Below are positions 39,655 to 47,565 of a DNA stretch of 64,000 nucleotides, piece by piece (the first letter of the stretch is position 1; each line of letters opens with the position of its first letter). Source of the stretch: Rhodococcus sp. CH91 (lineage in GTDB: Bacteria > Actinomycetota > Actinomycetes > Mycobacteriales > Mycobacteriaceae); assembly GCF_022554085.1 (NCBI RefSeq), contig NZ_JAKFYR010000001.1, positions 62,001 to 126,000 on the forward strand, in the 5' to 3' direction. The translations under genes and the position numbers were made by a program. A model generated the notes under the pieces. The model made no database searches. It was given only the letters and a program-made list of their open reading frames with translations, and was not told the origin of the DNA.

Positions 39655-41028
39655 GTGCAGGTGAACGGCGACCCTCGCGACCCTCGCAACCGGCCACGGC
39701 CACCGCAGGGAACTCCCCCGCAGGGCCCTCCTCCCGGACGGCCCGCCCCACGCGGTGCCGAACCCCCGCGCCGGCCCCGCCCGATGCCGCCATCCCCCGA
39801 GGGCACTCAGGTCCTCCGGCGCGACGGCCGCCCGCAGCCACCGCAGGCATGGTCGCAGGCACCGACGCCGAGTTACCGGCCCGACCGGCATTCCCGGCCT
39901 GCCCGACAGCAACCACCGCCGCCACCACGACGCGACTGGGCCCCGACCCAACGCCCCGAACGCGTCGCCGGACCTGCTCCGAGCCGTCGCGGTCCGGGCG
40001 GGAAGACGCCGCCGCCCCGACCGCCTCGCCGTCCTCCCGCCACCGCGCCACGACCCGCTCCGCGGCGACCCGTGGGCGCCCGGCGCATCCTGCAGCGCCT
40101 GGCGGTGGTCCTGGTCGTGCTCGTCCTCGTTCTGGGCGGAAGTCTGGTCTACCTCGACGGCAAGCTCGCACGTGTCGACGCGCTCGCCGACTACGACGGC
40201 CGCGTCGCCGACACCCGCGGCACCAACTGGCTGCTCGTCGGCTCGGACAGTCGCGTCGGGCTCACTCCCGAGCAGGAACAGGAACTCGCGACCGGCGGAG
40301 AGGTCGGGGCCGATCGCACCGACACCGTGCTGCTCGTGCACATCCCGCCCGGTGGAGGCGCCACGACGATGATCTCGCTGCCTCGCGACTCGTACGTGAG
40401 CGTGCCGGGCTTCGGGCAGGACAAACTCAACGCGTCCTTCGCGCTCGGCGGACCGCAGTTGCTCGTGCAGACCGTCGAAGGTGCCACGGGCGTGCACATC
40501 GATCACTACGCCGAGATCGGCTTCGGAGGATTCGCCTCGATCGTCGACGCCGTCGGCGGAGTCGACCTCTGCGTCCCCTACCCGATCGACGACCCGCTCG
40601 CCGGGCTCACCCTCGAACCGGGATGCCAGGAACTCGACGGCGCCCAGGCGCTCGGTTTCGTCCGTACCCGTGCCACACCTCTCGCCGATCTGGACCGCAT
40701 GAACAACCAGCGGCTGTTCCTCTCGGCGCTGCTGAGCAAGGCGACAAGCCCCGGAACCTTCCTCAACCCCTTCCGCCTGTGGTCGCTGATGTCGGGTGCC
40801 GCCGCCTCCCTGCGCGTCGACGACGGCGACCACCTGTGGAATCTCGCACGACTCGCGTGGGCGATGCGCGGCGAGACGGTCACGGCGACGGTTCCGGTGG
40901 GCGGATTCGACGACGTCTACGGCATCGGTAACGTCCTGCTGTGGGATCGCGCGCGGGCCGTGCCTTTCTTCGAGGCGATCTCGCAGGGCGACCCGATCCC
41001 GCCGGAACTTCTCGCGCCGGCACCGTGA
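39655..41028 (+). CDS. LytR-CpsA-Psr (LCP) family protein
   Basis: A 457-residue membrane-anchored LCP enzyme. Residues 1-140 are a Pro/Arg-rich cytosolic segment; one membrane helix (AVVLVVLVLVLGGSLVYL) lies near 145-165; the LCP catalytic domain follows. Conserved features are NWLLVGSDSR, DRTDTVLLVHI, MISLPRDSYVSVPGFG with the catalytic Arg-Asp, and DGAQALGFVRTR. In mycolate actinomycetes LCP enzymes ligate arabinogalactan to peptidoglycan, which fits the envelope theme of the window. GTG 39655 or 39661 could start it. Confidence 0.9.
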   Translation: MQVNGDPRDPRNRPRPPQGTPPQGPPPGRPAPRGAEPPRRPRPMPPSPEGTQVLRRDGRPQPPQAWSQAPTPSYRPDRHSRPARQQPPPPPRRDWAPTQRPERVAGPAPSRRGPGGKTPPPRPPRRPPATAPRPAPRRPVGARRILQRLAVVLVVLVLVLGGSLVYLDGKLARVDALADYDGRVADTRGTNWLLVGSDSRVGLTPEQEQELATGGEVGADRTDTVLLVHIPPGGGATTMISLPRDSYVSVPGFGQDKLNASFALGGPQLLVQTVEGATGVHIDHYAEIGFGGFASIVDAVGGVDLCVPYPIDDPLAGLTLEPGCQELDGAQALGFVRTRATPLADLDRMNNQRLFLSALLSKATSPGTFLNPFRLWSLMSGAAASLRVDDGDHLWNLARLAWAMRGETVTATVPVGGFDDVYGIGNVLLWDRARAVPFFEAISQGDPIPPELLAPAP

Positions 41029-41054
41029 CCGGGCACCCGGAACCGCCCTCGATC

Positions 41055-41123
41055 TTGGGGAAGGCTGCCCGAATATTCCGTAGGGTAGCCGAGGCTACGA
41101 AGTGCGAGGGTAGCCAATGCTTG
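41055..41123 (+). promoter_or_regulatory. Three iron-box-like elements in exact 25-bp phase
   Basis: Nineteen-base elements resembling the IdeR box start at 41055, 41080 and 41105, exactly 25 bp apart, with 13, 13 and fewer matches to the consensus. All share a GGGnAGsC core. They lie ahead of the ferritin promoter, as do the tandem IdeR sites that activate bfrB in M. tuberculosis when iron is plentiful. Each site alone is degenerate; the spacing and context carry the call. Confidence 0.6.
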
Positions 41124-41147
41124 GATGAAAAGCCCGCTGACCTGCAC

Positions 41148-41153
41148 TAACGT
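41148..41153 (+). promoter_or_regulatory. Candidate -10 box of a leaderless ferritin mRNA
   Basis: TAACGT ends 7 nt before the ATG at 41161, the position expected if transcription starts at the start codon. No Shine-Dalgarno precedes that ATG. The -35 is poor, as in activated promoters. Confidence 0.45.
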
Positions 41154-41160
41154 CGTGATC

Positions 41161-41715
41161 ATGACGACGATGGGCGAAATGACCAAGACCAAGTTCCACA
41201 CCCTGCTGCACGACCAGATCCGTAACGAGTTCACGGCGTCGCACCAGTACATCGCCATCGCGGTCTTCTACGACAACACCGACCTCCCGCAGCTCGCCAA
41301 GCACTTCTACGCGCAGGCGGTCGAGGAGCGCAACCACGCCATGATGATCGTCCAGTACTTCCTGGACCGCGACATGGCCGTCGACCTCACGGGTGTCGAC
41401 GCGGTGCAGTCGATGTTCGAGGACGCCTGCGAGCCGATCGCGCTGGCACTGTCCCAGGAGAAGAAGGTCACCGACCAGATCGTCGAGCTCGCCCGCACTG
41501 CACGCGAGGAGGGCGACTATCTCGGTGAGCAGTTCATGCAGTGGTTCCTGCAGGAACAGGTCGAAGAGGTCGCGACGATGACGACCCTGCTCACGGTGGC
41601 CGGACGCGCCGGCGACAACCTCTTCCACCTGGAGGACTTCGTAGCCCGTGAGCTCAATGCGAAGCCGCGCGAACCGCGAGGCAACGCCCCGCTCGCCGCG
41701 GGCGGCACCATCTGA
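41161..41715 (+). CDS. bfrB: Ferritin
   Basis: A 184-residue non-haem ferritin close to BfrB of M. tuberculosis. The four-helix bundle carries the ferroxidase ligands in QIRNEFTASHQYIAIAV (Glu), QAVEERNHAMMIVQYFLDRD (Glu-Glu and His) and FLQEQVEEVATM (Glu). The C-terminal tail ends GNAPLAAGGTI, similar to BfrB. It stores iron as a ferric mineral in the cytosol. ATG 41161 fits the family N-terminus; an in-frame ATG at 41125 lies beyond the likely transcription start. Upstream iron-box-like elements suggest activation by iron-loaded IdeR. Confidence 0.93.
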   Translation: MTTMGEMTKTKFHTLLHDQIRNEFTASHQYIAIAVFYDNTDLPQLAKHFYAQAVEERNHAMMIVQYFLDRDMAVDLTGVDAVQSMFEDACEPIALALSQEKKVTDQIVELARTAREEGDYLGEQFMQWFLQEQVEEVATMTTLLTVAGRAGDNLFHLEDFVARELNAKPREPRGNAPLAAGGTI

Positions 41716-41747
41716 CCCTCCGCATCCGGGACAGCCCACCCGGGACG

Positions 41748-41784
41748 ACGAAGGCCACCTCCTCGTGCAGGAGGTGGCCTTCGT
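41748..41784. terminator. Bidirectional terminator between ferritin and DUF5926 genes
   Basis: A perfect 16-bp stem (41748-41763 with 41769-41784) closes a 5-nt loop in the gap between converging stop codons. Confidence 0.82.
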
Positions 41785-41811
41785 GCTCGTCGGCCGTGGT
41801 GTACCGACCGG

Positions 41812-42729
41812 TCAGCGCAGGGTGACCTGGCGGCTGCGCAGTCCGTCCCGGGACCGGCGCTCGGCCGCCGTGAGCGGCTCGTCCACCGCGAGTGCCGCCT
41901 CGAGGCGCTGCCCGAACTCGATCGTCGGAGCGACCCACTCGTCCGGGTGCTTCTCACGGTCGAGATCGAACACCGGCACCAGCAGTCCGTGGGTCCGGAA
42001 CGAACCGGCGAACCGCGAGCCCTCGCCGAGGTGCAGACCACCTGCGGCATGCACGCGCGACAACGCCGCCATGAGCTCGTCCTCGTCCTCGGGACGCACC
42101 CAGCGCAGGTGGGCCTTCTCGCCCGGATCGACCCACCACGCGCCGCGCAGGCCTTCACCTTCGAGCCGCGCCGAGGGCAGAACAGCTTCGTTCGCGTGCT
42201 TGACGGTGTGCGCGATCTCGGCGCTCGGCTCGACACCGGCAGGAATCCACCAGTCGAAGTCCTGATGCACGGTGATCGTGGGCACAACCGTGGGATCGAT
42301 CAGATCCGCGAGCGGCGGAGTGTCGTTGTCCACCGTCGCGACCTGCAGCGACGATCCGGGCTCGGCTGTGTGGGCCCACTGGATGGCCGCAGCCAGCTCA
42401 CCGGCCGGATCGGGACCGTAACCGGCGGCGAGCTGCAGGCCGACATAGGCGACCGGTTTGCCGTCCTCCTCGCGGACCAGTGCCGCGACGCCACCGGGGA
42501 GGATCGTCGCGCCCACGATACGGCGGCCGTCCTCGGTCTCGGACAGTTCCGCGAGAGCGGACGGCACGAACTCGCGCAGGGCCACGAGATCGCATTCGAA
42601 GGCGAGTCCTTCGAAGGGGCGCGACGTCGCGGCGGCCGCTGCTTCCCGCTCGAGTCGTCGCTGCTCGAGCTTGGCGGCGCGATTGCTGCCGGGCTTGGGT
42701 CCGCTGTTTCTCTTGCTCTTCTTCGCCAC
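41812..42729 (-). CDS. DUF5926-type cytosolic protein
   Basis: A 305-residue soluble protein of an actinobacterial family of unknown function (DUF5926, sometimes mislabelled SecA-related). The first 35 residues are strongly basic (MAKKSKRNSGPKPGSNRAAK) and may bind nucleic acid. The rest is acidic and contains conserved Trp-rich runs (VHQDFDWWIPAG, RGAWWVDPGEKAHLRWVRPE). Start is GTG 42729. It converges on the ferritin gene across a strong terminator. Confidence 0.75.
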   Translation of the reverse strand: MAKKSKRNSGPKPGSNRAAKLEQRRLEREAAAAATSRPFEGLAFECDLVALREFVPSALAELSETEDGRRIVGATILPGGVAALVREEDGKPVAYVGLQLAAGYGPDPAGELAAAIQWAHTAEPGSSLQVATVDNDTPPLADLIDPTVVPTITVHQDFDWWIPAGVEPSAEIAHTVKHANEAVLPSARLEGEGLRGAWWVDPGEKAHLRWVRPEDEDELMAALSRVHAAGGLHLGEGSRFAGSFRTHGLLVPVFDLDREKHPDEWVAPTIEFGQRLEAALAVDEPLTAAERRSRDGLRSRQVTLR

Positions 42730-42781
42730 GGCGTCAACCTACACTCCGCCCCGCGTCACCACCTCGAGGTCGGGCGGAGGC

Positions 42782-43555
42782 TCAGCGATCGAGGGCTGCG
42801 TCGAGCAGCAACTTGGTGCGCCCGGGGTGATTCGTGGCGACCCACTCGACGCCCAGCTCGCGGCACAATTCGACGTCGGCGGGATCGTCGACCGTCCAGC
42901 AGTAGGTGGCCCGGCCGGACAGGGCGGCCCGGTCCACGAGATCCCGGTGTTCGCGCAGCGTCTCGATCGAAGGCCCCACGGCGGTCGCGCCGACCGTGGT
43001 GGCGGCACTCCCCCGGAGGTAGCGCGAGGTCTCCCCGAGCAGCACGGTGGGCAGCAGCGGCGCCGCGCGGCGGATCCTCCAGACGGCACCGGCCGCGAAC
43101 GACATCACCACCACCCGCGAGAAATCCGCCGAAGCCGGGGTGGCGAGACCGAAACGGGAGAGCTCGGCGAGCAAGGCGGTCTCCACCAGCGCGCCGTACC
43201 GGACGGGATGCTTGGTCTCGACGAAGACCTTCACCGGCACACTCGTGTAGTCCATGACGAGTTCGAGCAGTTGCCGCAGCGTGAGGAGATCGGCCGGTTC
43301 CCCGGGCCGTCCGTAGTCGAACTGCGCCATCTCCTCGAGGGTCATCTCGCTGACGACGCCGGTGCCGGTCGACGTCCGGTCGATCGTGCGGTCGTGCACG
43401 CACACGAGGTGCCCGTCGCGGGTGAGCCGCACGTCGCATTCGACGCCGTCGGCGCCTTCCTTCAAGGCGAGTTCGTATGCACCGAGCGTGTGTTCCGGCA
43501 GCGCGGCGGACGCCCCGCGGTGGGCGACGACACGTGGATACACGCTGCGCGTCAC
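42782..43555 (-). CDS. glpQ1: Glycerophosphodiester phosphodiesterase GlpQ1
   Basis: A 257-residue GDPD-family TIM-barrel enzyme that releases glycerol-3-phosphate from glycerophosphodiesters. The catalytic N-terminus reads VVAHRGASAALPEHTLGAYE, and EGADGVECDVRLTRDGHLVC with VHD gives the metal ligands. No signal peptide is present, so it acts in the cytosol. The GTG at 43555 overlaps the stop of the DUF4328 gene (GTGA). Order matches Rv3842c-Rv3843c. Confidence 0.92.
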   Translation of the reverse strand: MTRSVYPRVVAHRGASAALPEHTLGAYELALKEGADGVECDVRLTRDGHLVCVHDRTIDRTSTGTGVVSEMTLEEMAQFDYGRPGEPADLLTLRQLLELVMDYTSVPVKVFVETKHPVRYGALVETALLAELSRFGLATPASADFSRVVVMSFAAGAVWRIRRAAPLLPTVLLGETSRYLRGSAATTVGATAVGPSIETLREHRDLVDRAALSGRATYCWTVDDPADVELCRELGVEWVATNHPGRTKLLLDAALDR

Positions 43556-44640
43556 GACGTCACCACCCGGTCGGGTCGTTCGGTGTCCACCTGCTCGCTG
43601 CGCTCGGTATCCACCTGCTCGCTGTGCTCGGTATCCACCTGCTCGCTGCGCTCGGTGCCCGGCTCGTCCTGTGCGTCGCGCCCGGTCGAGGCCGGAACGA
43701 TGGGCGCGATCGGCGCCCATGCCGGGCCGGTGGCGTAGGTGAACCGGCGACGTCGCAACGGCCGTCCCCACAGGTCGGCCCCGTCGAACAGGCGCAGCAC
43801 CTGCAGAGTGGCGAGTGCGACGACCGCCCCGAGCGCCGCGAGGACCGCGGTGAACAGGACACCGTCGGCACGAGCCTGCAGAGTGTCGCGCTGACGCCAC
43901 GCGAGGAGCGCGACGGCGAGCACCCCGTTCATCACCCAGAGCACCCACCACGTGCGGATCGCGCGGAGCAGGCGGGGATCGTGGTTGCCGATCTCGGTCA
44001 GGAACACACCCGGCATCGCCAGATTCACTCCCGGGATCACGACGCCGGCCAGGACGGACAGCGGCGAGCGCGAGTCGGCCAGGCCGCGTTCTGCGTAGAC
44101 GCGCCGGCGCAGAGCGAGCAGACGGAAGCCGGAGGCGACCGCTGCGGCCAGCGCGACGACCGGGCCCACCACCTGGGTCGCCCACACCGCCGCATCCGAT
44201 ATCGCGAGCGCCAGCGGATCGACGAGCCGGGTGCGATTGAACAGCAGCAGCCCGTACCGCACGGCCTCGGCGACCGCTGCGAGCCCGAAGACCACCGCGG
44301 TGCCGACGAGCAGTGTGGGTGCGAGATCGGCGGCGGTGTCGGCTCTGTCGGGCTCGTCGTCCTCCGCCCGGGGCGGATCGAGAAGCCCCCAGCGCGGCAT
44401 ATCACGGTAGGAAGGCGGGTCGGACATCGAGCGCCGCCGCGGACGCGGCTGCGTTCCGGATGAGAGTTCTCCCCCGGCGGGCCGTGCGACCCACCGGAAA
44501 TTGCGTCGCTCCGGAGGAACCGAGCCGTCGGGAGCGACGGGTGAGAGCAGCACACCGCGACAGGCCGGGCACCACTGTCGCGACTGGTACGTCACGGGCC
44601 AGCGGTTCTCACAGCGCACACAGATCTGGTAGGCCGACAT
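43552..44640 (-). CDS. DUF4328 membrane protein with N-terminal zinc ribbon (Rv3843c-like)
   Basis: A 362-residue protein. The N-terminus has a zinc-ribbon-like pair, CVRCENRW and WCPACRG. A Pro/Arg-rich linker follows, then six or so hydrophobic segments (about 105-310) of the DUF4328 domain, and a cytosolic tail that repeats TERSEQVD three times. It starts at ATG 44640, which overlaps the rhodanese stop by one base. The function is unknown. The tail repeat is encoded by a 24-bp tandem repeat. Confidence 0.84.
   Translation of the reverse strand: MSAYQICVRCENRWPVTYQSRQWCPACRGVLLSPVAPDGSVPPERRNFRWVARPAGGELSSGTQPRPRRRSMSDPPSYRDMPRWGLLDPPRAEDDEPDRADTAADLAPTLLVGTAVVFGLAAVAEAVRYGLLLFNRTRLVDPLALAISDAAVWATQVVGPVVALAAAVASGFRLLALRRRVYAERGLADSRSPLSVLAGVVIPGVNLAMPGVFLTEIGNHDPRLLRAIRTWWVLWVMNGVLAVALLAWRQRDTLQARADGVLFTAVLAALGAVVALATLQVLRLFDGADLWGRPLRRRRFTYATGPAWAPIAPIVPASTGRDAQDEPGTERSEQVDTEHSEQVDTERSEQVDTERPDRVVTS
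43582..43653 (-). repeat. Three tandem 24-bp repeats inside the DUF4328 gene
   Basis: Three head-to-tail copies (43582-43605, 43606-43629, 43630-43653) differ at only a few bases and encode TERSEQVD-type units, keeping frame. Copy-number variation between strains is likely. Confidence 0.85.
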
Positions 44641-44981
44641 CAATAGATCTTCGCCGGGTCGTCACGCTCGGACACGAGGGGAAGTCCCTCTTTCTGCCAC
44701 GCCACCATGCCCCCCGCGACCTGGATCGCGTCGTATCCCATGCGGGCGAGATATTCGACCGCGCCGAGGGAACGACCGCCCTGCCTGCAGACGACGTAGA
44801 TCTCCGCATCGGGATCGATCTCGTCGATGCGGGCGGGTACGTCGGCGAGGGGAATGTGCAGCGCGCCGGGTGCGTGCCCGAGTTCCCATTCGTCGTCCTC
44901 ACGGACGTCGAGGAGGACGGCCTCGTCGGAGAGGCCGGGTACCAGGTCGACCGACACGGTGGGCACGTCGGAGAAGCTCAC
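44640..44981 (-). CDS. Rhodanese-domain protein
   Basis: A 113-residue single rhodanese domain. The active-site loop is VVCRQGGRSLGA with the persulfide-forming Cys. LLDVREDDEWELGHAPGALH is the other conserved segment. It is cytosolic and probably transfers sulfane sulfur or acts in redox sensing. It starts at GTG 44981 and is the first gene of the rhodanese-DUF4328-glpQ1 unit. Confidence 0.9.
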   Translation of the reverse strand: MSFSDVPTVSVDLVPGLSDEAVLLDVREDDEWELGHAPGALHIPLADVPARIDEIDPDAEIYVVCRQGGRSLGAVEYLARMGYDAIQVAGGMVAWQKEGLPLVSERDDPAKIY

Positions 44982-45096
44982 GCATCAATAGTGGCACGCT
45001 GTGTGAACCGATGTGGGCGTGGTCGGTTCGATCCGGCCTTCCCTGTGGGACCTGCGGACCGGTCACCGCCCTCCCCAGGAATCCCAACCGCTGGAG

Positions 45097-45115
45097 TTAT
45101 CCACAGTTTCCACAG
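45097..45115. promoter_or_regulatory. Pair of DnaA-box-like sequences
   Basis: TTATCCACA (45097-45105), a perfect match to the classic DnaA box, and TTTCCACAG (45107-45115) sit 10 bp apart in the gap between the rhodanese gene and the F420-type oxidoreductase gene. A pair is too few for an origin; a DnaA-controlled promoter or titration site is possible. Confidence 0.5.
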
Positions 45116-45224
45116 GTTCATCAACAGGCCCATCTACGCATGGGGAATCACACTCGAGACATCTCACAGCCTCTCGTCGCGCACCCGCGAGGCAGGCGGA
45201 CGGCAACACTGAAATGATCGGGTC

Positions 45225-46160
45225 ATGGAATTGCGCATCTTCACCGAACCCCAGCAGGGCGCCACCTACGACGACCTCCTCGCCGTCGCGCAGGCCGCGG
45301 AACGACTCGGCTACGGCGCGTTCTTCCGCTCCGACCACTATCTCGCCATGAACGCCGAAGGCCTGCCCGGGCCGACCGACGCGTGGATCACCCTGGCAGG
45401 TCTCGCCCGGGACACCTCGACGATCCGTCTCGGCACGCTCGTCACCTCGGCCACCTTCCGGTATCCCGGACCGCTCGCGATCTCCGTCGCGCAGGTCGAC
45501 GCCATGAGTGGCGGCCGGGTCGACTTCGGCTTCGGCGCGGGCTGGTTCGAGGAGGAACACCGCGCCTACGGCATCCCCTTCCCGAACCTGAAGGAGCGAT
45601 TCGACCGGCTCGAGGAGTACCTCGCGGTCATCACCGGCCTGTGGGAGACGCCCGAGGGCGAGACCTTCTCGTACGAGGGCACGCACGTGCGGATCGAGAA
45701 CTCGCCCGCGCTGCCGAAGCCGCATCAGCGTCCCCACCCCCCGATCGTCATGGGCGGTGCGGGCAAGAAGCGCACGCCGGCCCTGGCGGCGCGCTACGCC
45801 GACGAGTTCAACGTGCCGTTCAAATCGGTCGAGGAGACCACGACCCTGTTCGACCGGGTGCGCGCCGCCTGCCGGGAAGCCGGACGCGACCCCGAGGACC
45901 TGACCTACTCGAACGCGCTCGTACTGTGCTGCGGCCGGGACGAGGCCGAGATCGCGCGGCGCGCCGCACGAATCGGCCGTGAGGTCGACGAGCTCCGCGA
46001 GAACGGGCTCGCGGGAACCCCGCAGGAGCTGGTGGACAAGATCCGGACGTTCGCGCAGGCCGGAACACAGCGCATCTACCTGCAGGTCCTCGACCTCGCC
46101 GATCTCGACCATCTCGAACTGGTGGCCCACGAGGTCATGCCCGCGATCGCCGACCTGTAG
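45225..46160 (+). CDS. LLM-class F420-dependent oxidoreductase
   Basis: A 311-residue luciferase-like TIM-barrel protein. It starts MELRIFTEPQQGATYDDLL and shows the typical GFGAGWFEEEHRAYGIPFP and the GLWETPEG-type segment, then PPIVMGGAGKKRTPALAARY. These fit an F420-dependent reductase rather than a bacterial luciferase. The substrate is unknown. It stands alone, divergent from the rhodanese gene. Confidence 0.85.
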   Translation: MELRIFTEPQQGATYDDLLAVAQAAERLGYGAFFRSDHYLAMNAEGLPGPTDAWITLAGLARDTSTIRLGTLVTSATFRYPGPLAISVAQVDAMSGGRVDFGFGAGWFEEEHRAYGIPFPNLKERFDRLEEYLAVITGLWETPEGETFSYEGTHVRIENSPALPKPHQRPHPPIVMGGAGKKRTPALAARYADEFNVPFKSVEETTTLFDRVRAACREAGRDPEDLTYSNALVLCCGRDEAEIARRAARIGREVDELRENGLAGTPQELVDKIRTFAQAGTQRIYLQVLDLADLDHLELVAHEVMPAIADL

Positions 46161-46169
46161 CGCGACATT

Positions 46170-46760
46170 TCAGTAGCTGCTGGTGGAGCCGAGGAACGCT
46201 TCGATCTCCCGGCTCCACTCGCGGCTGCGCCGCACCTCGAGCCGCCAGTGTGCGAGCGCGAACAGACCCGATGCGGCTGCGGCCGAGAACGTCCACAGCG
46301 ATACACCGGACAGTACTGCGGTGAACTTCGCGGCGGAGGTGGTCAGCGGGGGCCGGGCGTAGTCGCCCGAACGCGCGTCGACCCAGACCTCCAGCTCGGT
46401 GCCCGCGGTCGCGCCGGGGTCGACCTGCACCGAGGCGTGACGTTCTTCGTCGCCCCAGTCCCAGCTCGCCGGTGCGACGGCGATGTTCACGGTCTCGCCC
46501 CATCCGGTGGTGTTGCTCCGGGCGTCGGCGTCGAGGACGGCCGTCACGGTGACGCGCTCGGCGGCCTCCGCGCGGGCCTGCTCGAGCTGGGAGTCCCACA
46601 TCGTGGCCGACACCCACAGGGCGACGGGAATCAGCATCACCATCACGGCGACCAGCAACGTGACGCATCGCGCCTCGATCCGGTCGGTGCGACGTACGAG
46701 CGGATCGTGCCTGCGCAGACCTCGTCGTACGCGACGCAGGTATCCCGCCCTCGTCGTCAT
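46170..46760 (-). CDS. Rv1733c-like two-helix membrane protein
   Basis: A 196-residue protein with membrane helices at about 30-52 and 150-172 and an extracytoplasmic loop between. Signatures shared with Rv1733c are DPLVRRTDRIEARC before helix 1, RSNTTGW in the loop, and an EVWVD segment. Rv1733c is a DosR-regulated antigen of unknown function; no DosR box was recognised here. ATG 46760 is preceded by a weak AAGGGCGG. It converges on the oxidoreductase gene. Confidence 0.78.
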   Translation of the reverse strand: MTTRAGYLRRVRRGLRRHDPLVRRTDRIEARCVTLLVAVMVMLIPVALWVSATMWDSQLEQARAEAAERVTVTAVLDADARSNTTGWGETVNIAVAPASWDWGDEERHASVQVDPGATAGTELEVWVDARSGDYARPPLTTSAAKFTAVLSGVSLWTFSAAAASGLFALAHWRLEVRRSREWSREIEAFLGSTSSY

Positions 46761-46887
46761 CTCGGCACGCCGCCCTTCCCCCGCTGGAGTCTCCCGATTT
46801 CCAGCATGCGTGCGCCTCCGGGGAAGTTCAAGGCACACCAACCCATCTCACATGCGCCGCATCACAGAGGGCGCGGTGAGCGCAGGC

Positions 46888-47556
46888 TCAGGCGCCGAGA
46901 CCCACCGGGCAGCTCACGCCGGTGGCGTGGACGGGGCAGTACCCGTTGGGATTCTTCGCGAGGTACTGCTGGTGGTAGCCCTCGGCGTAGTAGAACTGCG
47001 TGAGCGGCGCGATCTCCGTGGTGATCTCGCCGTAGCCGGCCTCGGCGAGTCGCTTGCCGAAGGCTTCCGCGGTGGCCTCGGCGACCTCGATCTGCGTCTC
47101 GTCGTAGGTGTAGATCGCCGAGCGGTACTGGGTGCCGTGGTCGTTGCCCTGCCGCATACCCTGGGTGGGATCGTGGTTCTCCCAGAACTGCTGCAGGATG
47201 CGGTCGTAACCGATCACCTTCGGATCGAAGACGACCAGTACCACCTCGGTGTGGCCCGTCCGGCCGGAGCAGACCTCCTCGTAGGTGGGATTGGGCGTGT
47301 AACCACCGGCATATCCCGCGGCGGTCGAATACACGCCGTCGAGCTGCCAGAATTCCTTCTCCGCACCCCAGAAACAGCCCATACCGACGACCGCCGTCTG
47401 CAGCCCCTCGGGGAAGGGCGGGACGATGCGGTGGCCGTTGACGTAGTGCGTCTCGGGGACAGGGAGCGGCTCGGCGCGACCGGGAAGCGCGTCCTCGCGC
47501 CCCACCATCTGCGACTTCGAACCGGCACGGGCCAGGATGTCGTCGAACCAGGACAT
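46888..47556 (-). CDS. msrA: Peptide methionine-S-sulfoxide reductase MsrA
   Basis: A 222-residue MsrA that reduces methionine-S-sulfoxide. The catalytic [11 protein letters not shown] is near residue 60, after an N-terminal extension of about 50 residues that replaces the usual short start. Resolving cysteines lie in the C-terminal [18 protein letters not shown]. It is cytosolic and its neighbours, an acyltransferase gene and sodA, give it a loose oxidative-stress context. It lies 9 bp after the acyltransferase stop. Confidence 0.95.
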   Translation of the reverse strand: MSWFDDILARAGSKSQMVGREDALPGRAEPLPVPETHYVNGHRIVPPFPEGLQTAVVGMGCFWGAEKEFWQLDGVYSTAAGYAGGYTPNPTYEEVCSGRTGHTEVVLVVFDPKVIGYDRILQQFWENHDPTQGMRQGNDHGTQYRSAIYTYDETQIEVAEATAEAFGKRLAEAGYGEITTEIAPLTQFYYAEGYHQQYLAKNPNGYCPVHATGVSCPVGLGA

Positions 47557-47565
47557 GACCCGATG

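Noticed and set aside
41125-41160. Twelve-codon N-terminal extension of ferritin from ATG 41125
   Set aside because: It would begin upstream of the candidate -10 box, and the extra residues have no counterpart in BfrB.
45097-45115. Replication origin
   Set aside because: Only two boxes, no AT-rich unwinding region and no dnaA/dnaN genes nearby.
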